Notes: generated from the letters alone by a model not told the origin. A DNA stretch of 64,000 bases from Antitrichia curtipendula (GCA_951230915.1 OX579640.1:20294981-20358980); one strand, 5' to 3'. Shown: positions 48,857 to 61,299, counted from the stretch's first letter. Made by a program: numbers and translations.

Positions 48857-49181
48857 TTGCTAGCGAGCCTTGTCGCTAGCTCGCCCAGTCCGAAGTCTCC
48901 GGGTCACCTTCAACCCAGGCCCCGCCTCCTCCACGCCGCGCACCTTATCACAGCCATCACGCACCACAATCACTCACTCAAATTAGTTTCCACAACTGCT
49001 TTTTCCAGTTTGAGTGCGTCCCCCAAAAGATTTCACCTCGAAAGCCACAATGCTAACCATACCCAACTGAAGACCGGAAACTGATCCTTGCGTTTCCATA
49101 TCCAAGTTTCCAACATCGCAGAGCTAGCTGAGGATTCCATCAGTAGCACTAGCAAGCAAGCAAGCCCACGACTCACGAGCT

Positions 49182-52100
49182 ATGGGGGGCAGCAGGGATG
49201 GGGAAGATGGAGCCGAGGAGAAGCCGCCGATGTACTCGATGCAAGCGTTGTGGGGCGGCAAACTAACGATGGAGGAGTTTCAGGTGGTGGGCGCGGAGAG
49301 GCCGACGCTGGCGCACGATGTGTTCGAGCAGGAGGAAGCGTTGCCCGTGATTGACGTCGCAGTGTTGTTGGGGGAGGACGGGGAAGCGAAGAGACGGAGC
49401 TTGGAAGAGATGGTGGTGGCTGCCAAGACGTGGGGGTTCTTCAAGATCCGCAACCACGGGGTGCCGTTGGAAGTGGTATAGACACCGACTCGTAAATTCT
49501 TTGTGATGGAAGGACTGTTACAGTAGCTAGTTCTAGCTATCTAGCTTTTGATCGATATATGATTGTATATACGATTCTCACAGTCCTGGAGATTAACCTT
49601 GTTTCCCTGATATCAGAAGTTTCCTAGGTGGGTTGTGCACTGGGAACTGGGATCGAAGAAAATTAATTAAGCTCGGGTCGAACAGGGAATAAAGTCTCCC
49701 AGCCCTGGAGATTCTTCTTGTTTCCTCACGGGATTCATATCGGAAGTTTCGTAGCTGATTGTGCACTGGGAAGTGGGATCGAAGAAAATGAGGCTCGGGG
49801 CGAAGAGTGAAAATCAGACAGTGTCACAAATCATCCCTGTTGGATATGCTGTAAGTTAGTGCACCGGGGACGTGGTATACCGACTCTCCGCATTCTTTTC
49901 AACGATGGATCTCACTATCTAGCTTTTGATCGATATGATATTCACAACCCTGGAGTTTGATTTTCTTTCTTTTCCTTACTTGGATATGTATCATAAGTTT
50001 CTCCGTTGATTTAGCACTGGGAACTGGGATCAAAGAGGAGCGGCAAGCTAGCAGAGTGAATCACTGGCAGAACAAAATTCCCTATTGAGAGTACGTTTGC
50101 CGGGATGGCAATCCGGGAACCAGAGATAATCGATCTCTGTCTGACTCATTTGGGAACCAGAGGCGTCTTATCTGTTCTGCCACCTCTGTCTTTGAAATTG
50201 AGAGTTTCAGCCTATGAGACTGAATCAATCTCTGGGAACTGCTCAAGGCTTCTTGATCGAATTCTTCCAGTGGAATTGAAGTACGTCGAATTGCGATTGC
50301 AGAAATGGGCTTACTGGTGCCTATGCAATATTCGATCTGTTAAGGCTAGCTCTCCTTGAAGTGATTTGGAATTCAAGAGAGGTGATCGTAATTAGATTGA
50401 ATACTTAGGTGGAGATGAGTCTATCCAACTGGATTTTGAGAGTATTGAGTCACTGGCAAGTGGCAACCATGTCAAGAATCAATTTCGGGTCCGTTAACTC
50501 CGTTTTTTTGGAGAATTAAAGATCAAGAATCATGATTTGATTGATCTAGTAATTCTCCTTTGTACACACACGAGAATCGTTTCAGTTACATAACCTTTTC
50601 AGATTTCTTCGGAACTGTGCGCGCGGTTCTGCACTGAGTGGAAGAATTAAACTAAGCTTTAGAACGGGCTAGCCTTACAACGATAACATATATTGCACTA
50701 CTGAAACTGCTTATCAAAGGTCAACACCGCTTCAGTGGCATGCATGGATCCATGAATGTGTTCATGCGACAGTGTGGCTGACGTGAGCAATATTTAAGAC
50801 CTTACTTCGGTTTTGGTGATTCTAGGTGAAGAAAGTGGAGCTCAATGTGAAGAAATTCTTTGACCTGCCCATGGAGAAGAAACTGCTAGTGAAAGCCCAG
50901 AACTTCTCATTCGGGTACATTGCAGGGTCTCCAGTCAGTTGGCGCTACAAGTGGTGGTTGGAAAGACTGCATATGAAAGTGAGTCAATCAACCAACTTTC
51001 ATGAATTGAATTCCTCTCTTGTCGATCTCTTGCTTATCTAGCTCCCGGCCAACCATTGCCAGTTCTGATCCAGTGCCTTTGACCGCGGTAAAAAATGCAT
51101 TGTAGGTGCAAGACGAAGCGATACGGAACATGGTGAACCTTGTTTGGTCTGACGACAAAGAGTTTTCTACAGAGTTCATGTAAATATCCAACCCTTTACT
51201 CATTCCAGGCGATACATTAATTTAGTTAAATTGGCGTGATTCAGACTAGCTAGAATGTGGACTATTCGATCTCAGTTCCAGGTCTAGCTAGTTTCTCGAG
51301 CCTCGCGCAGGAGAATGTCCCAATTCAGACGCTCTGAATATGACCGAGAATCCTACTAATTAGTCCTAGTTTCTGGAGCAGATGAACGGCACCATGTTTG
51401 GCACCTAGATTCACACCAAGTTAACGAAATTGACGATACATACATACCTGCAGTCCCAAATCCAAATGAACTAGAATCCGGCAGGACTATTCGATCACAG
51501 TTCCAGTTCTAGTCAGTTTCTGAACCTCTGTGCACGTGACGGTCCCAATTTCTGCACTCTGAAATCTGAATGTTCGCTACTGAGAATTATTTTGATATGG
51601 ACACGAACGCATAACGGTTGCACAAGTTTGGCACTCTGAATATATATGACTGCGAATTTTTAGGATGGGGAGGACTTAATTAATGGTGTAGATCATATTT
51701 TCGGTACTCTGAATATTGTATATGACTGAGAATTGTCATGGCATGACAGAATCGTAATTTCGGCGCTCTGAATATACGTACACGAATGAGAATTATATAT
51801 TATCACATGGTTGCAGATCCGATTTGACTTGCTACTTCGGGACGATGCGAGAGCTCTCTCGACTGATAGTGGAAGGCTTGACTGAAGGCTTGGGCTTGCC
51901 CCGTGACGCCTTCACGAAACTGGAAACGCCGAAAGCCATTTGCAATGCCCAGGTGAACCATTACCCGGCGTGTCCGGAGCCCAACAGTGTGTTTGGAATC
52001 CCAGCTCATACGGATCCCCAGATGCTGTCGATTTTGTATCAGGACGAGGTGGGCGGCTTGCAGGTGCTCAAGGATGGGACGTGGATGGGCATTCGACCGG

Positions 52101-53656
52101 ATGCTTCCACGTTTGTTGTCAACTTGGGCGACACTCTGCAGGTACGAAAATCCGAGACTTAATTCCCCTCCTTCAGAACCCTGAGTTTTAAGAATATTCA
52201 TGGTTTGGGAATGATCAAGTCCACTGAAACATCGTACTAGGTAAAATAAAATGAGGGACCGACTTGGTCTGAAAAACAAATAAAATCGAAAAAGTCATTG
52301 AAAGATGAGTCTGATATTGTTTTGTGTCTGTGTAGGCCCGGTCCTTGACCCTGGCTGGTCTTCGATCGGGTCTCTTATTCCTTCCTTTTGCAATGAAATT
52401 TTCAGTTGTGCGGAAATAGAAATAGAAGACAAGTCTGATTTTATAATTATTTTTTTGGCCATACTGAATGAAATATATTTCGTTGTGAGAAATAGATTAA
52501 TAAAATAAAAATAAAAACAGACGCGGGATATATATAAGTCTGAATTTGGTGAGTTATGCATCAGAATAAGATATTAGAATGACGAGAGCGTCGCTTTCCA
52601 TGGGGTGGGGCTCGCATGTTGCAGCCCCTACTATCAATATCTTTAGGAGGTTTCAATATTTCAACTTTTTCAAGCGTAATGATAAGTACAAGTTTATTAG
52701 AAGAAAAAATCCTGACAATCATTTGAATGCCCTTTTTAGATAATACCGTCATCACTCTGAAGAACCCACGTGGATACGAAACTCAAGTGGAACACTGATT
52801 TTAATTGAAGAAACCATTTTTAAGTATTCATTTTTAATATCTCTATCCCTGCCCATGCCGGGTTGTTGACTTGCTGCGGTACCCATTTATAGATGTGTAT
52901 CTGAACGCAAACTAAGGTTAGATGGCAAGGGAGAATGTGACCATGTTTTAACAATCTAATATTTAAGTAATTACATCAATACGATGCTAATCAATACGAT
53001 TACTAATTTTCCTTAAACTAGAAGTAGGTAAGCTGGTAAGATATATTCCCACCATTTGAAGCGGATTCTTTTAACCTCCATAATGACAAAATACACCAGT
53101 AAGATCAAGGGTGAAATAATCTCACTATCTACCTCCTTTCAATCTGAGCATTTTCATCACAGTGAGGGTTATTTTATCCTTCTAAAGGATTCGAATTTAA
53201 GATATTTCCTTGACACGAATGAATGTATCCTAAGACTCCTAAGAGGGTTATTTTAAGCACTGATTAGATAGTATTATTAAACATGTAAGATATTTACAGT
53301 TTGTCTTTTTAACAATTTTGCAAGCATGTTTCGGGTATTGCACTTCATCGATCGAGTTTCATACTGATTGCGAATTCATTATCCTGATACATTGATTTGT
53401 TTTTCAGGTGCTTTCGAATGGCATTCTGCACAGTCCTGTCCACCGTGTTGCACTCAACCGAACCAGGTCCCGGTACACCACCATCTACTTTTACGGCATC
53501 GACAACGAGGCCTCCATCAGTGCAGCCCCGGAGCTCATCACTCAAGAACGACCGCTCAAGTACAAGCCCTTCACGGTCAATGAGTATCGAACCGAACTAG
53601 TGTCAAGGCAAGTTCCCATTGACGGCTTGAAGTATCTGGAGGTGCAGCCGAATTGA
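49182..53656 (+). CDS. 2-oxoglutarate/Fe(II)-dependent dioxygenase (DOXC-type), tandem gene 2
   Basis: Five exons: 49182-49475, 50826-50978, 51106-51179, 51817-52141, 53408-53656; 364 residues. Exons 2, 3 and 4 are 153, 74 and 325 nt, exactly as in gene 1, with the same phases, so the two genes are duplicates. The N-domain has LPVIDVAVL and WGFFKIRNHGVP. The iron ligands are H238 and D240 in IPAHTDPQ and H294 in PVHRVAL. The 2-oxoglutarate position is R304-Y-T306, a Thr where gene 1 and most of the family have Ser; this is conservative but unusual. The Asp-rich tail of gene 1 is absent. The start ATG follows an upstream stop in frame. The 5' leader probably lies within 48850-49181. The substrate is unknown. 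Confidence 0.92.
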
Positions 53657-55114
53657 GGAGCCCTGGAGTCAGTCAGATCAAGTACCGCGGAATGGGCCGG
53701 GGCCAATGATCGATTCAAGCAATCCATGTAATTAATTAGTGTAGGTGATCGATCACTGAGGATTTATATATAAGTTACTACTGAAACGGAGCGGAGCCTG
53801 TTGTAATGCGCTCAACAACTCCGGTTAACCTCATCAAGTTGCAGGCTTTTCATGCATTGAGAAGGATGGCCAGATGTTAACCAGTGGGGGTCAGCACGAA
53901 CAGACGTAAGAGAAACTGTGGAAATGGAAACGGGAGTCCACCGACAGTTTGCATTTCGTACAAGAGATTTTAGCAGAGACTGATCGAGGCCTTGAATGCC
54001 AATAGTAGATCGAGTGCGCGCCAATGTATCATAGATATGCTGTGAAACCGGACCAATCAATACACCTGTGTACGTAGCTAGTTGAGTGAATTATAAAACT
54101 GAAGGGTGAATGATCCAAGCCCTTGCTTTTGCATACCATTTTTATGATGTTCTATGAGGTGAGTGCGCCCTTCTTATTACTCATGTAAAAGGTATGGTTT
54201 GGATTCAATCAATTCAAGAGGGTTGATAATTAATGGTTTGCAATTCAAGAGCAGGCTGCATTTTGCTTTCCAATGAATGTAAACCTGGAGTTACGTACTG
54301 CGAGCCAGGAAAGTCTTGAAGTGAATCAAGTGATTGCGGACCCCGTTGCGGACAAGGACTTTGTCTCCAATAATCTTGAATTCACTGAATGCTTTGTTTC
54401 AAAGAAAGGTACGAGAGGATTGGAGCATGGATCTTCCATGATACCTGACTTTAACCGCAATTAAGTTCGTAAATTTGGTGCGATTATGGCTTCAAGGAAC
54501 GTGACGTATATCTTCACAAATGTCTATTATATTGCACAGGGAGAACGGCAGGGTGTTACCCCGTTGGTATTTATATTTCACAATGCATCTTTACTTCCAA
54601 ACTTTCTGTTCTAAGAAAGTGTACGAACTAGGGCTTGTATGGATTTATGTTGCAGGACGCGCGTCCTGAAACGTGCCAAAGTACGTATTGGCTTATAGCC
54701 AATTTAACAAAATTGAAGTTCATTTCCTTGAATTAATTTGCAGAAGGGAAAATTGAAAGGTGTTGAGAGCTCAAGGGAAAGGGACACGTCCTTTGACCAT
54801 ACTATTGAAAAGATTATAATAGTCAAATAAGAAAATTTTAAAATTTTGAAAGATAGGATCATGTCGCTAGGGTGTTCAGGGGTTAAAAGTGCAAGATTTG
54901 GTCAATTGTTCCAAAAAAATTTGTTACACTTCACTAGGCTTCTACACTTTGTTGGATATAGGTCTAGTGTTTTGAAACGAACTACTTGTATTTAATTGTT
55001 TAGAATACGGATGTAGAAGCGCTTAAAGGTTAAATGAGATGAAGGTATTTGCTTTGATGCACATGCGAGAACTTCCAACCCTACTTTAGAATCTGTTTAT
55101 ATTGGGTGATGTTC
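53657..55114. other. 3' flank of dioxygenase gene 2 and gene-free DNA
   Basis: Nothing coding is recognised. A lone GGGGTTAA preceded by GGGTGTTCA near 54885 may be a decayed TTAA-element end. Confidence 0.45.
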
Positions 55115-55360
55115 TTTTTTCTTTTTGGAAACATACAACCTTCGAGGGCCATAGCCAGCCAGCCTAGATAGCCTCAATGACCCAGCCATGGCAATCCATG
55201 GACCTAATCCCTGTTAGGAATAAGTAGAGGGACAAACCCCCTCCTTGTACTCCAACACAAAGAGCCCACACACAATCAATGTTGGCATAGGAATTTGAAC
55301 CTGGAACTCATAGTTTTCATTGGAAGTCCTTACCACCTAGTCATCATCCAAGGTAGTTTA
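55115..55360 (-). mobile_element. Probable tRNA-derived SINE
   Basis: On the minus strand the 5' part reads TGACTAGGTGGTAAGG, an A-box (9 of 11 to the tRNA consensus). About 33 nt on is GGTTCAAATTCC, a good B-box. A tRNA-unrelated body of about 150 nt follows, ending in an A-rich tail (CCAAAAAGAAAAAAG) near 55115. The spacing matches tRNA-type polymerase III promoters. No second copy is in the window, so family status is inferred. Confidence 0.6.
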
Positions 55361-55525
55361 AGGTCATTTTAGATCATTGCATGATGTTTTTTTAAATCAT
55401 TGAGCCGAATTACTGATTTATGAAAGCAAGTACTACTAACGTATTAATTACATAATTGATCACAAAAGGTGCAAATACTTTATCAGGTTATATTATTTAT
55501 TTTTCTTGTTTGTACTCCCAAATAA

Positions 55526-55816
55526 TGCGGGTAGCCAAACCACCATTTTTTACTACTCTGCCTCTTACTATTATTAAACTATTCAAATTTTCATTGATTT
55601 TTTTGTGGGCAAGTGAAAGAAGGTTCCAATACACCAAAGAACGCCATATTTGGACATTGTATGCAAAAGTTACAAAACTAAGGATCAAACTAAGTCTTTT
55701 TTTGATAGATGTTCTAAAACTATTTCTTCCAAATACATACATATTGATTTTGGAAATGTACATAGAGTGATGATGGCAATTTTAGGATGGATGCGATTTT
55801 GGGTTTACCCACTTTA
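55526..55816. mobile_element. About 290-bp dispersed MITE-like repeat, copy 3
   Basis: It shares CACCAAAGAAC, TATGCAAAAGTT and TTGATTTTGGA blocks in order with 27600-27870. The ends are GCGGGTAGCC and, on the right, GGGTTTACCCACTTTA. Confidence 0.6.
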
Positions 55817-57077
55817 GGTATATGGTTGGTGAAAAATTGCAACCGTGTTATATTTACTGGAGAATTTTGTTAGAATGGCACGATTCTACAAACTTTGGCA
55901 CTTTTATGGTTTAGATTGTATAGTCTAAAATCTATTTTTATCCTAAATGGCACTTTTGCAGTTTAGACTGCACAATCTGGAAATGGCATATAGAATATCA
56001 CCATTTTAAAGAAAGTTCTTAAATAAGTAATTTCTTGTATTAATTTAAAGCAATCATTTTCCAGTGTCCATGGCTTCATTACTCCACCCCAAATTTTCCC
56101 CACTTGGTATAATAACAATGGTATGATAAAAATGCATGATATACTTTGAGCTTAGTAAGAGTTCATGTCACTTCAAAGACTAAGGTTTGATTGATTGTTA
56201 ATTTCAATTTCAATTAGGTTCCGCAAGTAACTAATTACCGAAGATTTGTTAGAATTAGTCAAAATTTGGTGTTAAGGTAGTGTGCTCTATAAAAGCACCC
56301 ATCTTCTTCAAACCGCCCTTAGTTTTAGGTGGAAAATTGGAGATGGGGTGATCCTTAAATGGACCACTTTAGCAATTGAATGCTTCAAGGAAAAATTGTT
56401 TTTCTATTGCAAGAGCCAATCATTGTCTTTGATTTCCGCACATCTCTTTATAAGTTGCAAGTGGACAGATTTTGGAAGACCTATGTTCACAAATAGGTGC
56501 CTATGCCTTGAATCTTTGAAAATTTATAAGTAATTCAAAAATGCTTGGAAAAATACAAAACCACTTGTGTTAGGTAACACATCTATTTTTCTTTCTCTAA
56601 AAAACGATCCAAAAATATTTTTGTCCACAGAAGCCTGTGAAAAAGGCAGAACAGCCCTTAAATGGTCGCTTTAAGAGCATATTACCTTACAGTGATTATG
56701 GTTGTGAATTTTTTTTGGTTCTGTAGCATGTCAATTTTGTCCATTGGTTTTCATAGTTAAACTCCATGTGTAACATGGAAACCAAGCCACATTAGCAGTC
56801 TGACATGGCCAAGAGAGTGCCATGTCAAAAAATAATAATATTTTAATATTTTAATTCTTTCTTTATTTTTAAAATTTAATAATCTAATTGCACTAATGTG
56901 GTTTAGAGCTTGGGAAACAACCTCAAAACAATCTCTTAGAAGTCCAAAAAAACATTTAATGCTTGTGATGAGTTTGTGTATATTATAGTCATATTTATCT
57001 TTGTCATGGAATTTGTATTTTCATGAAACTTCCTCTGCATTTTGATGCAAGAACTTAGTTAAAATGCACAGAACTTA
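55817..57077. other. Gene-free AT-rich DNA
   Basis: No gene is recognised. Repeated GTTTAGA(T/C)TG-like patches occur at 55910-55990. Confidence 0.5.
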
Positions 57078-57389
57078 ACTGAAGGTAGGACCACCGATTC
57101 TTGACCAAAGCCCCATTTCCAACCTGTAGGGTGTAGTTATTTCCAACAAAGGTTAGAATAAATTTCCAACCAAAGCTTGGAATGTGTTTTTTTCTCCTTT
57201 TTAAGGTTGGAACTACACTAAAATTGGTAATTAGTGTTGGCAACACTAATTGTCCCACCTAACACTAATTGTGATTTGCAAAGTTAGTGTTAGAACATTT
57301 TTACCCCATTCCAACACTATTTGAGCTCTATAGTAAAATTAGGTCATTTCAAGTTTTTGACCTCTCTACATTTAGTGTTAGATAGTAAA

Positions 57390-57640
57390 TAATCCCTGAA
57401 ATGTTGAAAGAGTCCTTGAAATGCTGGAATAGACCCTGAAATGGTGAAAAAGACCCTAAAATGCTGGAAAAGACCTTAAAATGGTAGAAAAGACCTTGGA
57501 ATGCTGTGAGAAACCATAAAATGCTGGAAAAGAGCTTAAAATGCTGTGAGAAACCATAAAATGCTGGAAAAGAGCTTAAAATGCTGTGAGAAACCATAAA
57601 ATGCTGGAAAGACCATGAAATGCTGAAATTGATCACAATG
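57390..57640. repeat. Short tandem repeats downstream of the pogo transposase
   Basis: Units of 18-37 bp built on AAATGCTGGAAAAGA and AAATGCTGTGAGAAACCAT repeat about a dozen times. They lie between the transposase stop and the left terminal repeat. Confidence 0.85.
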
Positions 57641-57740
57641 TATGTCTAAATTGCTAAATATAGAAAGAACCATAAACACAACATAATAATCCTAGTTGTA
57701 AGCTAGAAATTGGAGGAGACATATAATAAAATATCAGATT

Positions 57741-59168
57741 TCAATTGAAATTGGGCAGCTCTTGCCCTTGAAAATATGGCAAGTTTTTTGCAATAATGTC
57801 TTGGAGATGTGGAAACAATTGCCCTACACTCCAAGATCCATCAAGTCCTAATGCTAAGCCACAACAAATCATTGTTTTCCTAGCATAAGAGATGTTGTCA
57901 ACATCCACTTGTCGGTTGACATCTTCTACACCATCCGCAGCCAATTGTAGGAAAAATTGTTTGCCCGGATTTGTCAATTTTCCTGACCATTGTCCATCTG
58001 CCCGAGGTGTATTTTGCCAAGCATTGAGTTGTATCAACTCAATTTTCTTGGCTTCCCACCATTTTGTCCATGCATCCTTGATTTTAGCAATGAGGAATGT
58101 ATCTGCTGGTTGGCAAAGGTGAGTAGAACATGGAGGTAGAAATTTGAAATTCGTATTTTTGGCTGCTAGGACAGCAGCCAATGTAGGGGTTATAGCATGT
58201 CCGGTACAATTATCAAGCCATATGATCTTCATCCGTTGATGAAGATCGGCTTGATACGCACGAGGTTCCAAGAAATACTCGGGTAAGATGGTTTGGTCCA
58301 TCCAGCCTTTAGGGCCAGATCTATAAGAAACGCCGGGAATATTATCCATCAAACCTCGGATAGGATAGCTTCTATTTTGATTTGCAAAAATGAGCATAGG
58401 GGCTTCTATAGTGGCCCGCCGGCCCCCAGAAATCTGAACCACCATAGTCATGAATTCTCCACCCGAGACAACCTCGGCGTATTTTACAGTGGTATCTCCC
58501 CTAAACCCTAAGGTTTGTCTGTTGTCAAGATTGACAACAAAATGTGTTTCATCCAGGTTTTCCATGAGGTTTTCATCGAATTCCCTGGATGAAAAGCCCC
58601 TTTGCAAGACCCCCAAATGGTAGGCGGTTTGCAATTCGATTTGAAGCTCTTTTTCAGGGCTACAAGTCAAACGACCACGTTGGGATAGCAAGACAATATT
58701 ATGATTGTCCATGAATTGATTGACCCAATTTGCCGTAATTTTTTGGACCAACAAAATACCGTCCTTGGGATCAATAGAGCGGTCGGTGAAAATGGATCTA
58801 GGAGCTACGAGAATAGATAGGGTTAATTCACGAAGGAGGAATGCGGAGAATTTAACACCTGATTTGTAGAGGCGGTTGAATTCTTCAAGCAAAAGTAGGT
58901 ACAAATATTGCACCCACTCGCTCTTTTTAGGGCCTCGACCCGGCTTTGCCTTGGGAGAGTGGCGCCTCCTTTTGCCTAAGCAACTTTGGCTACACGAGAA
59001 CGGAGTCAAGGGGCTTGGAGCATTTTCTTCAAATTGGTCACGTTGTTGCCACCATCGGCTGGCTTTGATGAGTTTGGCCGGGCGTTGGCCACGGAAATGC
59101 TCCGGAAACGCGTAGATGACGCGGGCATTGAGGCCAACCAAGCCATGAACGCCGACATCCTCCACCAT
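57741..59168 (-). CDS. Pogo-like transposase (HTH plus DDE_1 catalytic domain)
   Basis: A single open frame of 475 codons from the first ATG (59168). The frame is open further up to the terminal repeat (33 more codons without an ATG), so a non-AUG or spliced start is possible, since that part (SLATRRSVINW) also looks conserved. A CENP-B/Tc5-type helix-turn-helix ends in ITANWVNQFMDNHNI (about 144-158). The catalytic triad is D206 in NLDETHF, D319 in IWLDNCTGH and D356 in CQPADTFL, that is DD36D. A Lys/Arg-rich stretch (KRRRHSPKAKPGRGPKK) may be a nuclear signal. It cuts and pastes the element at TA sites. No stop or frameshift is seen. Pogo elements of this type are common in fungi and animals and sparse in plants. 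Confidence 0.9.
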   Translation of the reverse strand: MVEDVGVHGLVGLNARVIYAFPEHFRGQRPAKLIKASRWWQQRDQFEENAPSPLTPFSCSQSCLGKRRRHSPKAKPGRGPKKSEWVQYLYLLLLEEFNRLYKSGVKFSAFLLRELTLSILVAPRSIFTDRSIDPKDGILLVQKITANWVNQFMDNHNIVLLSQRGRLTCSPEKELQIELQTAYHLGVLQRGFSSREFDENLMENLDETHFVVNLDNRQTLGFRGDTTVKYAEVVSGGEFMTMVVQISGGRRATIEAPMLIFANQNRSYPIRGLMDNIPGVSYRSGPKGWMDQTILPEYFLEPRAYQADLHQRMKIIWLDNCTGHAITPTLAAVLAAKNTNFKFLPPCSTHLCQPADTFLIAKIKDAWTKWWEAKKIELIQLNAWQNTPRADGQWSGKLTNPGKQFFLQLAADGVEDVNRQVDVDNISYARKTMICCGLALGLDGSWSVGQLFPHLQDIIAKNLPYFQGQELPNFN

Positions 59169-59582
59169 CCAATTGATGACAGATCGGCGAGTGGCCAAAC
59201 TAGAAACTTGCTGAAGTCGCCGGGCAGGGGAGTCGGGAGGAATCTGAGCAAGCGGGAAAATTGTCACCCAACACTATTTACCAATTTTAGTGTAGTAAGG
59301 TCATGACACATGTCCTGAAGTAGTGAGTAAGAAAGTAAGAAGTAGTGAGTTGAAAAATAATTCTTGAATGATTGAAATTGGAAGACTCAAGATATTGGAC
59401 ATAAATCCATACCAACTTTGGGCTTCCAAAATTCATAGTAATTTCAATTTAAGCAATAAAATCACCAAGTTTTTGACAATCCCCCTCATTTCTATTTTTG
59501 TACCTGTGGAAATATTTCTTTCATTTTTTTGTACTCCACATCATGTCCACAATTGCTTATTTAGTCGGTTATGGGTGGTTTG

Positions 59583-61299
59583 CCTTCATTTGATGTGGGA
59601 ACTAAGGCTAAAACACCCAAAATTGTCCATATATCCAATCCTAACAAGTAGACCTTTACTAAAAATGTCCCGCAAAATGCAATTAAAACATTTCCATATT
59701 TAACTATGATTGTTTGACTGTTGATTTTGTAAATTTCTATATTATGGTCAACCAAGTTATACGATGCAATTTTTGGTAAGTTTTTTGAGTTTTACCGACT
59801 ATTTTCTTTCAATTCCTAAATAAAACTAGATTTTATAAGTATAGAGTCTGGTTATTTTCTCTAGTTTTTAGTCAAAATAAAGAATATTATAGATTTTTTC
59901 ATTGTTTTTTAGCTAATGTTTTTCAATTGCAATTGGGGGTTTTTTCCAATTCCATTGGCTAACTTTGAACTAGCCATTTGTTCTTTCCAAATGTATATAT
60001 GATGGTTTCAATGGCCTAGGGAGTTCCACTTTGAAAATTCATTGTAATTATCAGTCATCATCAAAAAAAAATTTAATTCATGATTTTTAATTGCTAATAC
60101 TTTCCAAAAAAATTGTAGGAAAAGGTGCCTCCAATTATGTTAGAATTGCTTACTTTGACGTTTTTTCTGGGTGTTTTCACCTTATTCACCTTAGATTCAT
60201 CAAGTAATTAAGAGTTCTAAGTGCACTTAAATTATTCAATTGGATTGTTGGAATCATTCCTAGAGTTGGGTAAGGTAACAGGTCTATAAATCGCCCACCT
60301 AAGAGCTGAAATTGAATTTTGGGAAGGCGAAACTTCTTGAAAAAAATTTCGGTAAATTTTCCTTGAAAGAAAAGTGGATTTGGCATCTAACCTAAGTTGT
60401 TTCATATTTTTTGGAGCTTTTTGAAATTAGTTATGAATTTTTGAAGTTGAACTGGCATAGGGCTCCAAAATCGTCCACCCTTGAAATGTACACTATTTGT
60501 ACATTAGTGAAGGCTATGAAAAAACAGCATGTACAAATCGTGTAAATTTTATAGGTGGGCGGTTCTTAATGCCTGAACTATTCTCAAGCCTTCTACCTTA
60601 TAAGCCATTTTCTCCCCAAAGTTTTGCTTTTATACTGTTTCACATGTGTACTGCAATTTTTTTTTTTGCTGGTTCTTCTATTTTTATCCTTAGGTGTTAT
60701 TGTTCAAGGATTATATTTTCTATAGAAATCATAGTAATTATGAAATTACTTACAATAGTATGAACCTTCTAGAAAATTGGAGATGCTAGTGATAAACATT
60801 GTTGTGTAATTGGTGTACTCTTTGAGCTCATATTAAGAGAAACTTAATTGAAAAATTCAAAAGTAGAGTATTTTAATTAAGCTTTCAAAATATTGCCTTT
60901 AAAGTGTCACAAAAATTACAATGTCAACAATTTTGGAAAAAAAATTAGAAAGAAATTAAAAAAAAAATGATTGTTGGAACTACATTTCTTAACCCCGCCT
61001 ACCAAATCCTCATGATGTCATATTCTGGATGACGTTGCTGCAAAAACGTTGGATAACGTCCCACTCCGGCCTCCAACTTAAACTTGTAACATTGGTAGAG
61101 CCAAAAAATGGTTGATGAATGACGAACAAGTTTTGTTCTAAATGTAAAGTAGATGGCTTAATAACATTCTTTGCATTCATTCATTCTAGTAGACATTCTT
61201 AAGTTTTCATTCAAACAATTTGTGTATTTCAATGAATGTATATTTCAACTAACATGGAATGTTGTTGCAAACTTATATAATGGTTTTGAACGAGCTTGT
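59583..61299. other. Gene-free AT-rich DNA
   Basis: No gene, RNA or element end is recognised. Confidence 0.5.

Larger units (their letters stand above)
57216..59292 (-). mobile_element. Complete pogo-like (Tc1/mariner superfamily) DNA transposon, 2,077 bp
   Basis: Terminal inverted repeats of 25 bp (57216-57240 and 59268-59292, starting CACTAAAATTGGTAA) differ at one position. The target duplication is TA (57214-57215 and 59293-59294). The empty site is visible in three other copies of the host repeat. The left subterminal region has several TTAGTGTT/AACACTAA motifs. One transposase gene lies inside on the minus strand. Intact ends and frame indicate a young, possibly autonomous copy. Confidence 0.93.
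57078..59582. mobile_element. Dispersed repeat, copy 3, split by the pogo-like element
   Basis: The left part 57078-57215 (GGTAGGACCACC, then AAGGTTGGAACTA) and right part 59293-59582 (TAGTAAGGTCATGACACATG, then GGGTGGTTTGCC) together rebuild a repeat of about 430 bp like the copies at 18597, 46429 and 61300. It is interrupted precisely at a TA. Confidence 0.8.

Noticed and set aside
48857..49084. Possible transit-peptide-like frame upstream of dioxygenase gene 2
   Set aside because: It begins without ATG, ends in a stop before the gene, and dioxygenases of this class are cytosolic. More likely 5' leader.
50105..50359. 84-codon open frame in intron 1 of dioxygenase gene 2
   Set aside because: It lies within an intron defined by matching exon phases, and the product is not recognised.
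55290..55350. A functional tRNA gene
   Set aside because: The A and B boxes are present, but no acceptor stem or anticodon arm can be folded, and the sequence continues into a SINE-like body.
57349..57636. 95-codon Phe/Ser-rich frame on the minus strand
   Set aside because: It translates the short tandem repeats beside the pogo transposase.
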